Part shown: piece by piece, positions 8,606 through 17,007 of the stretch
Layout of the letters: each line of letters opens with the position of its first letter
How positions within the stretch are numbered: position 1 is the stretch's first letter
Assembly: GCF_002008365.1 (NCBI RefSeq)
Contig: NZ_MRDL01000051.1
Span: 682,001-746,000, forward strand
Source: Rhizobium leguminosarum bv. viciae USDA 2370
Lineage (GTDB): Bacteria > Pseudomonadota > Alphaproteobacteria > Rhizobiales > Rhizobiaceae
Direction: 5' to 3'
DNA length: 64,000 nt
Position numbers and translations under genes: made by a program
Notes under the pieces: model-generated
Told to the model about the DNA's origin: nothing
Database searches by the model: none
Seen by the model: the letters and a program-made list of their open reading frames with translations, nothing else

Positions 8606-8761
8606 ATGCCAAAAGCTGCAATCGCCATCGCCTGCATCTGCTTGCTGACACTTTCCGGCTGCGGCAATACCGCATACGGGCTGAAGAAGGATGGACAGGA
8701 AGCGAGCCACGCCATGGACAACGCGACCCACCGGGTGCTTTCCGCCGGCGCAAAGAGGTGA
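8606..8761 (+). CDS. Entericidin-like small lipoprotein
   Basis: Encodes 51 aa. The hydrophobic signal ends in the lipobox LSGC (cysteine at residue 19), followed by GNTAYGLKKDGQ, the short polar tail pattern of entericidin A/B proteins. The mature lipoprotein would be about 33 residues, anchored in a membrane through the cysteine. In enterobacteria entericidins are tied to stationary-phase lysis and to antidote function; that role is only inferred here. The region upstream (GGGGGAAAA) gives a moderate ribosome site. Confidence 0.75.
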   Translation: MPKAAIAIACICLLTLSGCGNTAYGLKKDGQEASHAMDNATHRVLSAGAKR

Positions 8762-8780
8762 CGCAGGCGACAGAATAAAA

Positions 8781-8806
8781 AAGCCCGCCTGGGGTGAGGC
8801 GGGCTT
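8781..8806 (-). terminator. Rho-independent terminator read on the minus strand
   Basis: A perfect 9-bp stem (AAGCCCGCC / GGCGGGCTT) with an 8-base loop. The run of T follows the stem only on the minus strand, so it best ends transcripts coming from the small gene at 8979-9095. It may also stop the entericidin-like gene on the plus strand. Confidence 0.75.
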
Positions 8807-8978
8807 AGAATAACAGGGAGAATGGACGGATAGACTCCGTCTCAGCTAATAAAGCACTTTCTTAAACGTGTGGCTTTACGTCATTCGACGTAACCGCGAC
8901 CGGCAACGATCCGATGCGCACCATGATTCAAAATTGAATCAGAGATATCCGGATCGCATCAATGATATTGGGATCAGG

Positions 8979-9095
8979 TCAGAAGTTGCCCCAGTTTTGA
9001 GCGCGGGCACGGGCGCGAATAATCCGGTATTCGCGACCGCCATAGAGCGAGCCGATTGTCAGCAGAAGCGTCAGAACGTCCCAGATGATATGCAT
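8979..9095 (-). CDS. Small membrane protein, 38 aa
   Basis: Begins MHIIWDVLTLLLTIGSLYGG, a single probable membrane span, followed by a basic tail (REYRIIRARARAQ). AGAGGAT lies four bases before ATG 9095. A terminator with its U-tract on the same strand lies about 170 bases downstream, which supports a real transcript. No family is recognised. Confidence 0.5.
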   Translation of the reverse strand: MHIIWDVLTLLLTIGSLYGGREYRIIRARARAQNWGNF

Positions 9096-9278
9096 GTTAT
9101 CCTCTTAGGTTGGACGGCCCTGCCGTCGATCGGTTGAAGATACAATAGCAATCTTTCGAATGTGCTTATATGACAAGAAATCGGGATGAGCGGGAAAGCG
9201 GGCTAGGCGCTTCCGCAGAGGAGGGGCGGCATCGCCGTCTTGGAGCAGCAAAGTGAACAGATTACCGGACGGCGGCTC

Positions 9279-10160
9279 ATGACGATTTTCTCCGTCCGCC
9301 ACATCACGTCCTATCGCTACGTCAGGGAGGTCGAATTCGGCGAGCACCGCTTGATGTTCCGACCGCGCGACAGTTTCGACCAGCGGCTGATCGAAGCGTC
9401 GTTGACGATCTGTCCTGAGGAAAGTCATGTGCGCTGGATCCACGATGTTTTCGGCAATTGCGTGGCGCTCATCAATATTTCGAGGCCGGCGTCCGAGCTT
9501 CGTTTCGAAACCTGGATCACGCTCGATCATACGCCGCAGGTCGCCCTGGATCTTAAGGTCGACGACGAGGCCCTGACCTATCCATTCTCCTACGACAAGG
9601 ATGAGATTGCCGATCTGACGCCGGCGATGCAGCGCCATTATGCCGATCCGAACGACGAGGTCGGACGCTGGGCGCGCCAGTTCGTGCGCGTTGGACGTCC
9701 GACGGAGACCGGGCACCTGCTGATGACGCTCTGTTATGCCATTCGGGAAAGCTTCGTCTATGCGCGGCGCCAGGAACATGGGACTCAGACGCCGGTGCAG
9801 ACCTTGCAGCTTCGTTCCGGCACCTGCCGGGATTTTGCGCTGCTGATGATGGAGGCGGCACGCGTCCTCGGCCTCGCGGCGCGGTTCGTCACGGGTTATG
9901 TCTATGTTCCCGACCGGGACGGCTCCACCGTGCTCGGCGGCGGCTCGACGCATGCATGGTGCCAGATCTATCTTCCCGGCGCCGGCTGGACGGAGTTCGA
10001 TCCGACCAACGGTATTGTCGGCAACCGCGATCTCATTCGTGTCGCGGTTGCCCGCGATCCGCGCCAGGCAGTCCCGTTGAGCGGCAGTTACGACGGGGAT
10101 GGGAAGGATTTCGATAGCATGACGGTGCAGGTGAACGTCACCACAAGGCAATCTGGCTAG
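9279..10160 (+). CDS. Transglutaminase-like cysteine peptidase family protein
   Basis: Encodes 293 aa from ATG 9279; an upstream TTG at 9240 would add 13 residues. The N-terminal part (HITSYRYVREVEFGEHRLMFRPR) is the beta domain found before transglutaminase-like domains in bacteria. The catalytic triad is complete: Cys183 in SGTCRDFA, His225 in STHAWCQIYLP and Asp241 in WTEFDPTNG. Bacterial members are mostly proteases or amide-bond enzymes; the substrate is unknown. A second gene of the same fold follows 97 bases downstream on the same strand. Confidence 0.88.
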   Translation: MTIFSVRHITSYRYVREVEFGEHRLMFRPRDSFDQRLIEASLTICPEESHVRWIHDVFGNCVALINISRPASELRFETWITLDHTPQVALDLKVDDEALTYPFSYDKDEIADLTPAMQRHYADPNDEVGRWARQFVRVGRPTETGHLLMTLCYAIRESFVYARRQEHGTQTPVQTLQLRSGTCRDFALLMMEAARVLGLAARFVTGYVYVPDRDGSTVLGGGSTHAWCQIYLPGAGWTEFDPTNGIVGNRDLIRVAVARDPRQAVPLSGSYDGDGKDFDSMTVQVNVTTRQSG

Positions 10161-10257
10161 CCAGGCGGTGACAGTCCCGGTCTTGCGGGAACCGGGTAGC
10201 GCGATCAGCGTTCCCTACTCACCTCTGCCAATGCGGAGACGCGACAAGGAAGCCACC

Positions 10258-11085
10258 ATGAAGATACGCGCCGGGTTTCATCTGGGCTACGAATGCATGC
10301 AGCCAACGCCAATGCTGCTCGTCCTCAATATCCACCCATCCCGTCGTGCCGATCTTCTCAGCGATCAGATCCTGACATTCGACCAGCCGATCGAGGCCTG
10401 GAGCTATACTGATGTGTTCGGCAATGCCTGCAGCCGGATCGTCGCCCCGCCGGGCCTGACGACGATCTCGACGGAGTTCGAGATCTACGACAGCGGTCAG
10501 CCCGACATCGTTCCCGACGATGCCGTCCAGCACGCGATCAATGACCTGCCAGATGATGTGCTGGTCTTCCTGCTTGGCAGCCGCTATTGCGACACCGACA
10601 GGCTTGCCGATTTTGCCTGGGCCACATTCTCATCGACGCCGCTCGGCTGGGCGCGCGTCCAGGCGATCTGCGATTTCGTCCATGACCACATCACCTTCGA
10701 TTACCTGAAGGCGGACGTTCTCCGGACCGCGCATGGCGGCTTCACCGACAAGGCGGGCGTCTGCCGCGACTTTGCCCATCTCGCCATCGCGCTTTGCCGA
10801 TGCATGAATATCCCAGCCAGATATTGCACGGGCTATCTCGGTGATATCGGCGTTCCGATCGATCCCAATCCAATGGATTTCAGCGCCTGGTTCGAGGTGT
10901 TTCTCGGGGGGCACTGGCATACGGTCGATGCCCGCCACAACACGCCGCGCATCGGCCGGATCCTGATGGCGACCGGGCGTGACGCTACCGACGTCGCCAT
11001 GTCGACGGCCTTCGGCCCGGCAACGCTTTCCCGCTTCGAGGTGATCACCGAGGAACTGCCGCAGGAGGCACTCAAGGACGATTGA
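10258..11085 (+). CDS. Transglutaminase-like protein with altered catalytic triad
   Basis: Encodes 275 aa from ATG 10258, which has AAGGA nine bases upstream; an in-frame ATG at 10168 lacks one. Cys169 in AGVCRDFAHLA and Asp224 in WHTVDARHN match the transglutaminase triad. Where the histidine of the HAW motif is expected, the sequence reads DFSAWFEVFLGG, with Ser209 in its place. The protein may therefore be inactive as a hydrolase or use another residue. It probably forms an operon with the intact paralogue upstream. Confidence 0.82.
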   Translation: MKIRAGFHLGYECMQPTPMLLVLNIHPSRRADLLSDQILTFDQPIEAWSYTDVFGNACSRIVAPPGLTTISTEFEIYDSGQPDIVPDDAVQHAINDLPDDVLVFLLGSRYCDTDRLADFAWATFSSTPLGWARVQAICDFVHDHITFDYLKADVLRTAHGGFTDKAGVCRDFAHLAIALCRCMNIPARYCTGYLGDIGVPIDPNPMDFSAWFEVFLGGHWHTVDARHNTPRIGRILMATGRDATDVAMSTAFGPATLSRFEVITEELPQEALKDD

Positions 11086-11103
11086 TGATGGGCAAGGGAG
11101 ATC

Positions 11104-11325
11104 CTATGCCTTCTTCAAAAACTCGGTTTTCAGTACGAGGCCTTTGACCTGCTTGGTGTTACACTCGATCTCACCAGGATTGTCGGTCAGGCGAATGCCC
11201 TTGACCAGGGTTCCGCGCTTCAGCGTCTCCGAAGTTCCCTTGACCTTGAGGTCCTTGATCAGCGTCACGGAATCGCCGTCTTGAAGCTGAGTCCCGTTGC
11301 TGTCCTTTACAATGATGTCGGCCAT
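11104..11325 (-). CDS. PhnA/YjdM-type domain protein
   Basis: Encodes 73 aa from ATG 11325. The segment IIVKDSNGTQLQDGDSV and the following TLIKDLKVKG, then LKRGTLVKGIRLT and a lysine-rich end, match the C-terminal domain of PhnA/YjdM. The zinc-ribbon N-terminal half of longer members is absent, as in many short homologues. Despite the name, PhnA is not needed for phosphonate use and its role is unclear. It converges with the transglutaminase-like gene. Confidence 0.85.
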   Translation of the reverse strand: MADIIVKDSNGTQLQDGDSVTLIKDLKVKGTSETLKRGTLVKGIRLTDNPGEIECNTKQVKGLVLKTEFLKKA

Positions 11326-11683
11326 GATGTCCCCGCAGTAATTCAAAGTGCTGCAGCGTCCTTTGCGCGTCTGAAAAGACGCACAGCGCTGTCGTGATCC
11401 GGACGGGAAATCATGTTGGCATGGGATAGTCAATGCGAAGGGGCCGGCCAGGCTGATCTTCAGTCCTACCCGACCCTTCTTCAATCAACTGATGCGCAGG
11501 CCTCCCGAACGCCGGCGATCCCTTACCGGCTGCGCTCAGTGCGCGGGGATAAATGAGCCCGGCGCTCATCCGCCGCAGCAAGCTCAGACCAAGGTCCGAC
11601 CTGTCTCGGACTTCATGCCCATACTAACGCTTCGGCCGCTGCCATAGATTTTGCGCCGGGGCGGAGTTTGCGGAGTTTTTGCT
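11326..11683. other. Intergenic region, nothing recognised
   Basis: About 360 bases between the PhnA-like gene and the small frame at 11,684. I see no convincing gene, RNA or repeat in it. Confidence 0.4.
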
Positions 11684-11773
11684 GTGACTAAAATTATTGT
11701 CGCCGGGATGATACTGGCACCGCTTATCTTCTGGGGTTCTATTGGCGTCCTCATATACTCGTATTTTTCGTGA
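11684..11773 (+). CDS. Possible membrane micropeptide, 29 aa
   Basis: GTG 11684 is preceded by GGAG at 11672-11675 with eight bases between. The product is a single hydrophobic span (KIIVAGMILAPLIFWGSIGV, then LIYSYFS). It is too short to judge by codon use and has no known relative that I recognise, so it may be chance. Confidence 0.3.
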   Translation: MTKIIVAGMILAPLIFWGSIGVLIYSYFS

Positions 11774-11899
11774 ATATTTATCAGGCGCCCCGAATTCCGA
11801 AAACCGGAAAGCTTCTATTCAGTTGTCATGGTTCTAGTTCGCGAGCAACGATCGGCCGGGATCAAGGGGACCGACGACGGCGAAAATTCGACGGTGGGA

Positions 11900-12625
11900 T
11901 CAGTTCGATTGGCCGCGGAAGATTGCAACGGCCGCAGCGACCAATGCGGCGTTGTCACTCGCAATCGTTCCATCCGGGAGGTGCTTGCCATCTTCCAGGC
12001 CGATGCGGGTGGAATAGTGCCGCTCACGCGCCGATCTGACGAAGGGCCAGACAGTCCCGTCGAAACCGTGCAGAAGGATCGGCCGATTGACGCGGCTGCG
12101 CTCGAGTACCTCGATGATGCCATCCCTGATAGCGCATGCGCGCTGCAGATCCTGTTCGTCGTCAAGCTCGATCAACAGTCGAAAGACCCGCTCATGATCT
12201 TCGAGGCTGGTGTAGCGCTCCGCATCGGCGACCGATGCCAGCCCGACTTCAATCCCGACGCCCTTCTGCCGGAGTAGCTGTATGACACCAGGCGCATCGT
12301 CTTCCGACAGGTTCACCGACGCATAATCCGGCAGAACGCGCCAGCAGCGGATGCCTGCCCGCGTTTTCTCCCGATCGCCTTCGATCCAGGCGCCTGTGGA
12401 CACACCGATCAGCGTTCCCGGACAGGCGCGGCGGATCGCGCCAAGCGTGTCGTCTACGGCGGTAAGGCTCTCCTTGCCGTCGACTCCGCGCGGATGAATG
12501 TGGAGCTCCGCGGCACCCGCCGCGACCGAAGCGGCGGCATCGCGCACCATGGCATCGATCGTCAGCGGAATGAGCGGATGGAAATCCCTCGGCCGTGCGC
12601 CGTTGATGCAAGCTTGAACGATCAT
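11900..12625 (-). CDS. BKACE (DUF849) family beta-keto acid cleavage enzyme
   Basis: Encodes 241 aa. BKACE enzymes use zinc to condense a beta-keto acid with acetyl-CoA; the founder is 3-keto-5-aminohexanoate cleavage enzyme of lysine fermentation. The N-terminal VQACINGARP strand, the metal motif ELHIHPRG and LIGVSTGAWIEGDREKT are typical. At 241 aa it is shorter than the usual 270-310 aa, and belongs to the short branch of the family. Substrate unknown. It stands alone, with no partner genes on the same strand. Confidence 0.82.
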   Translation of the reverse strand: MIVQACINGARPRDFHPLIPLTIDAMVRDAAASVAAGAAELHIHPRGVDGKESLTAVDDTLGAIRRACPGTLIGVSTGAWIEGDREKTRAGIRCWRVLPDYASVNLSEDDAPGVIQLLRQKGVGIEVGLASVADAERYTSLEDHERVFRLLIELDDEQDLQRACAIRDGIIEVLERSRVNRPILLHGFDGTVWPFVRSARERHYSTRIGLEDGKHLPDGTIASDNAALVAAAVAIFRGQSN

Positions 12626-13105
12626 AAGGGAGCCTCGCGCTTGTTGGGCCGCTTAAGACACTGGGTATACCAAAATCTGGAAAATTCGAAGAACCTTGGC
12701 GCCGCCGCTATCACGGCTGTTTCCCCTGCTATCGTTGCAGCCCCAGTGATATCAAATCAGCCGAGATAGGCGGCTGCTGGTTCTGGCCCAGGATCAAGCT
12801 GCGCGAACGCCGAGAACCTAAAGCGGCGCAAGGTTGCCGTGTCATGTCAGGACGTCTTTACGACTCCGGCTCAGAGGACGGCCACGTGATCTCGTGGCAG
12901 CGACGTGACGTCAATCTGCCGCCCGACCCCATTCTTGAGTTAATGGCAGTCGCGTCCTGCCGCAGCCTGTACATCATCTCATCATCGACGCAAAGGTCGC
13001 CGGTCGGTCTTGGTCTTCTCGCGTTGCTCCAGCCGCAATGCGGACGTTATTTCCCAGCCTCGCCGTTCACGGAGAACTCGATCTCACGCCACCAATGACA
13101 ATGGT
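12626..13105. other. Intergenic region, no convincing gene
   Basis: About 480 bases upstream of the BKACE gene. It should hold that gene's promoter. An open frame at 12844-13098 has no ribosome site and a low-complexity product, so it is not called. Confidence 0.4.
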
Positions 13106-13387
13106 GTGGCGTTTGTAGCGGTGCTGGCGATAGCCGGCGTCTGGTTGGCGGCTCGACCTGCATAGAGACAGGTCGAGCTCCTGAAGATCCAAACTGCCGG
13201 GCTAACAAGGGAGCGCCTGGCGGAGCGCTACAGGATGATTAGAGACGCAATCAAAGCATTGGAATGGGACCAGTGGGTACAGGAGCATCGATTGCATCCC
13301 GGCACGCCGGTAGACAAAGATGCTTTCGTGGAGGAGATGCTGGATACTTTTCGTAATCGAAAGAAAAGGCTTCACTTTGGTTTGTGA
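13106..13387 (+). pseudogene. Small membrane protein gene with an in-frame stop
   Basis: One frame reads a hydrophobic span (VAFVAVLAIAGVWLAA), then a TAG at 13163-13165, then continues at once as a well-formed amphipathic sequence (RQVELLKIQTAG, LTRERLAERYRMIRDAIKA) to TGA 13387. The join suggests a membrane-anchored small protein interrupted by one nonsense change. Alternatively only the 50-aa part from ATG 13235 is translated. No family is recognised. Confidence 0.3.
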
Positions 13388-13506
13388 AAGAGGTGGCTAG
13401 ACGCGGCGTTACAAGCCGCCGCGATGGCTAGATCAAGGCAGCGCCCATCCGTTCATCCTAGGTTAATGCTTATTAACCCAGGCTAGACGCCTGAAAGGAT
13501 GCGCCG

Positions 13507-13839
13507 ATGATGAAGAAACTTTTTCCCGCACTTGCAGCCGTAGTCCTGGCTGCATCTTTCGCCCTGCCGCTAAACGCCACACCGATCGTCGTGCCGAAAG
13601 CAGTGCCAATGCACGCCGCCGACATCGAGCAGGTCAAACACCGCAGCCATGGCAAAAAGCATGCGAATGGCCACTGGAAGCACCGGCGATACGCTTACCG
13701 AGACTGTCGGTATTACGGCTCATGCTACCGTCCGCGGAACTATGGCTATCCCCGAAATTATGAATACCCCCACTACGGCTATCGCGACTATTACCCCTAC
13801 CAACGTAGGTCAGGTGTGAGCCTGTATTTTAATTTCTAG
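13507..13839 (+). CDS. Secreted Tyr/Arg-rich small protein
   Basis: Encodes 110 aa. A clear signal peptide (MMKKLFPALAAVVLAASFAL) is followed by a basic linker and a C-terminal half built of Tyr, Arg, Gly and Pro (RRYAYRDCRYYGSC, then repeated YGYP/NYEYPHYGY units). Such proteins are common and numerous in Rhizobiales and resemble the BA14K-like group. Function is unknown; the two cysteines in DCRYYGSC may form a disulfide. A terminator follows about 120 bases downstream. Confidence 0.7.
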   Translation: MMKKLFPALAAVVLAASFALPLNATPIVVPKAVPMHAADIEQVKHRSHGKKHANGHWKHRRYAYRDCRYYGSCYRPRNYGYPRNYEYPHYGYRDYYPYQRRSGVSLYFNF

Positions 13840-13852
13840 CCGTCCGCGCAGG

Positions 13853-13943
13853 ACGACGAGAAGTACGACACGGGCATCAGAGGTCGTTATTTCGGTGCCG
13901 ATCCGTCCAGTCGATCATCGGGGCGACAGCAAAACGGAAGCCC
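13853..13943 (+). repeat. About 90-bp direct repeat, copy 1
   Basis: Two identical blocks shared with copy 2: a 17-bp block at 13853-13869 (ACGACGAGAAGTACGAC) and a 47-bp perfect block at 13897-13943. The 27 bases between them differ from copy 2. The copies are about 330 bp apart, just outside the left end of the tRNA-Ser island. Confidence 0.85.
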
Positions 13944-13956
13944 TCCCTTAGCGCTG

Positions 13957-13988
13957 TCAGCCTCACCCTCGGGCGGGGCTTTTTTTGC
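13957..13988 (+). terminator. Rho-independent terminator
   Basis: An imperfect GC-rich stem (AGCCTCACCC / GGCGGGGCT) is followed by seven T. It lies downstream of the Tyr-rich secreted protein gene and is the likely end of its transcript. Confidence 0.65.
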
Positions 13989-14185
13989 TGTCGGCGCCAG
14001 CAAAGAAAAAGGTCGGGGCGAGTGCTCGCGCCGACCCTTCTTTGATTGCATCAGCACGGTGCCAGTACATCCGTGGTCACCAGCAAAAGCTATCTGATGG
14101 ACTTAATCTATTCGCCTTGTAAATTTTTGCAAGGATTAGGGGGTGCCGATTTAGGGCTAGGTGAGGGAGGCCCAATACCCACGGT

Positions 14186-14275
14186 ACGACGAGAAGTACG
14201 ACTTAACACGAAGTCACCTTGTTTCTGGGCCGATCCGTCCAGTCGATCATCGGGGCGACAGCAAAACGGAAGCCC
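14186..14275 (+). repeat. About 90-bp direct repeat, copy 2
   Basis: Carries the same 17-bp block at 14186-14202 and the same 47-bp block at 14229-14275 as copy 1, with 26 bases between. It ends about 100 bp before the tRNA-Ser 3' half. Confidence 0.85.
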
Positions 14276-14377
14276 GACCACTGCGCGCCGGTTCCGCTTA
14301 GATGGCATCCTATCGTTATGATAAGCGTACAACTTTTGGGCAGAAAGCGGAAATTATGCAGCAAATTCAATGTTGCA

Positions 14378-14436
14378 TGGCGGAAGAGGTGGGATTCGAA
14401 CCCACGGTACGGTTTCCCGCACGCCGGTTTTCAAGA
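14378..14436 (-). pseudogene. Host tRNA-Ser(UGA), detached 3' half
   Basis: On the minus strand this reads from the anticodon loop (TCTTGAAA) through the 3' anticodon stem ACCGG, a long variable arm (GTGCGGGAAACCGTAC), the T arm (GTGGG TTCGAAT CCCAC) and the acceptor strand CTCTTCC-G-CCA. There is no 5' half next to it. The missing half, with acceptor GGAAGAG and anticodon stem CCGGT, lies 10.4 kb away at 24,809-24,848. The two halves pair correctly in every arm. Confidence 0.88.
14428..14436. other. Left attachment core (attL)
   Basis: TTTTCAAGA, shared with 24809-24817 and with the anticodon loop of the intact tRNA-Ser (24668-24676). Host tRNA sequence lies to its left and island sequence to its right. 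Confidence 0.75.
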
Positions 14437-14575
14437 TTACCGGCAGCATTTGCGCCGTTTTGCAGCTTGTTGCAAAAATTGGCGTAACTTGCCGAATTCC
14501 TTAGGCTTTTCTTCGCATCGTTTTTCGAACGTCGCGTCGATTTTTATCGCATGGCGGGGCATTACACACCGAATG

Positions 14576-14597
14576 GGCGCAGATTTGGCGCAGATTT
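14576..14597 (+). repeat. Tandem 11-bp repeat, likely integrase arm sites
   Basis: Two directly adjacent copies of GGCGCAGATTT. The same unit occurs twice near the other island end (24739-24760) in the same orientation. Paired arm-type sites near both att cores are typical for tyrosine integrases. Confidence 0.55.
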
Positions 14598-15842
14598 TCA
14601 CGGTCTTTTTTCCGCTCTTTCGAGGCCGGAAATAGCCTTGAATTGCGCGCCCATAGTATCAGCCGCAATCTGATCCCGTCCTGGCGATTTATGGACATAG
14701 CGCGATAGCGTGAATGCCACCGTTCCGTGGCCCAACCTATCGGCCACCGCTCGAACATCGAGCCCGCTTGCGACCAAAGCGGTGGCCATTCCGTGCCGGT
14801 ACCCGTGCGTCGGCATCACCCCGGTTACTTTCGCAAGCCGCTGAAACTCGCGCATGCGCGTCGTCAGCGTTCCCGGCTTCAACGGACCGCCACCAAACGT
14901 AGTGAATAGCAACAGCGGTTCCCTTGAATATCCCTTGCCCCATTCCAGCGCCATTGCGCCGATCGTGGCTTTATGGCGTTTCAACATTGGCAGGAGCTCG
15001 GCGGGAAGCCGCACGGTTCGCAATGAGCCTTTGGTCTTCGCCTTGTTCTCACGCATGATTGGTGCGCCGTCTTTCGCCGCGACAACGGTGCGTCTGATGG
15101 CCATGTCCCCGGTTTCCATGTCCACGGCGTCGAACGCCAATCCCAACACTTCGCTACGTCGCAATCCGCATGTCAGAAGGATGGCAACCAACAGGTCATA
15201 GCCCGGCCACTTGCCGCTATCAGACGCCTTAACCGCCTCAGCAAAGACTCGCCTGGCTTCCTCTTCGCTCATGACAGAAATCGGCCGGCGATCGGGCGAG
15301 GGGGCGTCAACCATTGTGAACGGGTTTTCAGTGACGAGGCCCCACCTGTGCGCCTGTTTGAAGGCGGCCGAACCGCAGCGATGAAGATGCAGCAAGGTTT
15401 GCTCTGAAAGCGGTCGCGTTCCCTTGTCCTTGCTATTCCTTGGACCTTTGCGCGACACCCCGCCGGAAACCCGCAATGTGGCAAATGCTTTATCGATGTG
15501 CCAAGGCGTTATGCGATCCATTCGCAAGCTGCCCAGTTCACGGGAGAGCGTATTTAAGTTGCGCTCATATGCGACAATCGTGGTGGATGCCAGCTTCGGC
15601 TTGCTTCGCCAGTGCTCCATAATACGCTCACGAAATTCATCGAATGTTAGTTTCGTTGGATCGCTGACCGCCCGCTTTTCGTTCTGCAGTTCCATCTTTG
15701 CAGCATATTCGCGCGCCGCCGATTGTTTTGAGAACGCTTTCGTCTTTCGATGGCGCTTGCCTTTGGAGTCGTAGACGCTCCAGTCCGCCTGGTAAAAAAC
15801 CTTGCCGGTCGATGGTTCGACCCGGCGCCTGACACTAGCCAT
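14598..15842 (-). CDS. int: Tyrosine-type site-specific integrase
   Basis: Encodes 414 aa. The N-terminal half has an AP2-like DNA-binding start (GKVFYQADWSVYDSKGKRHR) and a SAM-like core-binding domain. The catalytic residues are present: Arg in CGLRRSEVLGL, His and Arg in THGYRHGMATAL, His in RLGHGTVAFTL and the nucleophile Tyr in LSRYVHKS. ATG 15842 is chosen over an upstream frame start at 15998 because it overlaps the preceding zinc-ribbon gene by eight bases, as in coupled genes. It lies next to the left att core and would integrate and excise the island. Confidence 0.93.
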   Translation of the reverse strand: MASVRRRVEPSTGKVFYQADWSVYDSKGKRHRKTKAFSKQSAAREYAAKMELQNEKRAVSDPTKLTFDEFRERIMEHWRSKPKLASTTIVAYERNLNTLSRELGSLRMDRITPWHIDKAFATLRVSGGVSRKGPRNSKDKGTRPLSEQTLLHLHRCGSAAFKQAHRWGLVTENPFTMVDAPSPDRRPISVMSEEEARRVFAEAVKASDSGKWPGYDLLVAILLTCGLRRSEVLGLAFDAVDMETGDMAIRRTVVAAKDGAPIMRENKAKTKGSLRTVRLPAELLPMLKRHKATIGAMALEWGKGYSREPLLLFTTFGGGPLKPGTLTTRMREFQRLAKVTGVMPTHGYRHGMATALVASGLDVRAVADRLGHGTVAFTLSRYVHKSPGRDQIAADTMGAQFKAISGLERAEKRP

Positions 15843-16485
15843 GGTTGTTCCTTCCTTTCTTCGCTTCGGTTGATGCAGCTGCTCGGCAAGACGGGCTGCA
15901 ATACATGCTGCCCCGCCGCTTGAGTTCGAACCAATCTCCGCAGTGCTGGCAGATGGCCATTGCGACTTGGTCCTCAAGGTGAAGGACAGCGCTCGCAACC
16001 ATGTAGGCGCCCAGGTCTTTGGGGATGATATGCACGTTCAGGCCACGGCGCACACTCGCGCCGATTCTGATCTCGGCGACATGCGGAACGAAGGTAACGT
16101 CGAACATCGGCGAGGCGAGCAACGCCTCAATGATGTGGCCGTTGTCAAAGTTGGTGCAGAGGCTGGTTGGCGGTATGATCGTCGTCCAGCAAGAAGCGGC
16201 AAGTTTCAGCAAGCCGGAGAGGTATTTCCAACCGCCGGTGTCTCCCTGCGTCGTCGGCGACAACAGGCCGAACGGGTCACCGCGACGACGTGTGAAGTCG
16301 AGGATTGCACTGGGATCATCGAGATTTAGGTCGGAAAAATTGCGCCACCAAGCGGCTGGACCGACAAGTTCCAGCGGCCGACCCTTGCCGCCGGTCCTGA
16401 AGGCAAAGGTTTCGCCGGTCTGGCCGACGATTTCCGCAGCAGGCCATGCGCGACCTTTCCAAATTAACTCCCCGGCAAATTGCAT
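15835..16485 (-). CDS. Zinc-ribbon protein encoded beside the integrase
   Basis: Encodes 216 aa from ATG 16485 (GGATCAGGG just upstream). The last 45 residues contain CQHCGDWFELKRRGSMYCSP and then SCRAAAS, a C-x2-C...C-x3-C zinc ribbon. The N-terminal 150 residues are not recognised; they include a LDFTRRRGDPFGLL segment. Similar CGNR-like zinc-ribbon proteins with a variable N-terminus are often found in soil bacteria. It overlaps the integrase gene and is probably co-transcribed with it, which suggests a role in integration control or DNA binding. Confidence 0.65.
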   Translation of the reverse strand: MQFAGELIWKGRAWPAAEIVGQTGETFAFRTGGKGRPLELVGPAAWWRNFSDLNLDDPSAILDFTRRRGDPFGLLSPTTQGDTGGWKYLSGLLKLAASCWTTIIPPTSLCTNFDNGHIIEALLASPMFDVTFVPHVAEIRIGASVRRGLNVHIIPKDLGAYMVASAVLHLEDQVAMAICQHCGDWFELKRRGSMYCSPSCRAAASTEAKKGRNNHG

Positions 16486-16653
16486 CCCTGATCCTCGCTC
16501 CGCGTTATTGCGCATCTTGTCGCAGTATATAACGCAGAATTTAAGCGAAGAAAATATAGGTATTGCGGATATCGGAGGCTTTTGGCATATTTCACTTCGT
16601 TAAAGGACACTATGCGGCGAGGCGGGCTCGACCGGCTAAAAAGGAGGAACCAG

Positions 16654-16872
16654 ATGATCAAGAGCCAGCAGAAGCAACTCAAAAGGCACGGTCCGGGATA
16701 TTCGATTGCGGCGTTCGCCAGGGCGAGCGGCCTTCCATATCGGCGCGTCGAGCGAGCCGTTGCGGCGGGGGAAATCAATTGCGTAGAATTGGGCGGCGTT
16801 AAGCGAATTCCGGAAACTGAGCTGCCCCGCGTGCTCCGCGCTTACGGCATCGAAACGGTACCCGCAGAATAG
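16654..16872 (+). CDS. Excisionase/AlpA-like HTH protein
   Basis: Encodes 72 aa. YSIAAFARASGLPYRRVERAV is followed by AAGEINCVELGGVKRIPETEL, the helix-turn-helix plus beta-wing pattern of MerR-type excisionases and AlpA activators. AAGGAGGAAC sits just before ATG 16654. It is divergent from the integrase operon, the usual place for a protein that controls integrase direction or excision. Confidence 0.72.
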   Translation: MIKSQQKQLKRHGPGYSIAAFARASGLPYRRVERAVAAGEINCVELGGVKRIPETELPRVLRAYGIETVPAE

Positions 16873-17007
16873 AAAACGGCCCCGCCGCGCTGGTGACGCG
16901 AAAGGGCTCGATCAGACGCTAGAAGGTTCTCTTGGACGAGTTCGAAATTCTAGGCTGACCCTTGCCCTGCGTCAATTTGGCGGCGGTTTCCCAGGTGGAG
17001 ACCGTCC

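Noticed and set aside
12844..13098. 84-codon plus-strand frame
   Set aside because: No ribosome site, composition unlike a real gene, and no domain visible.
14302..14487. Open frame with GFEPTVRFPARRFSR
   Set aside because: It is translated antisense of the tRNA-Ser 3' half; GFEPTV is a known artefact of tRNA T arms.
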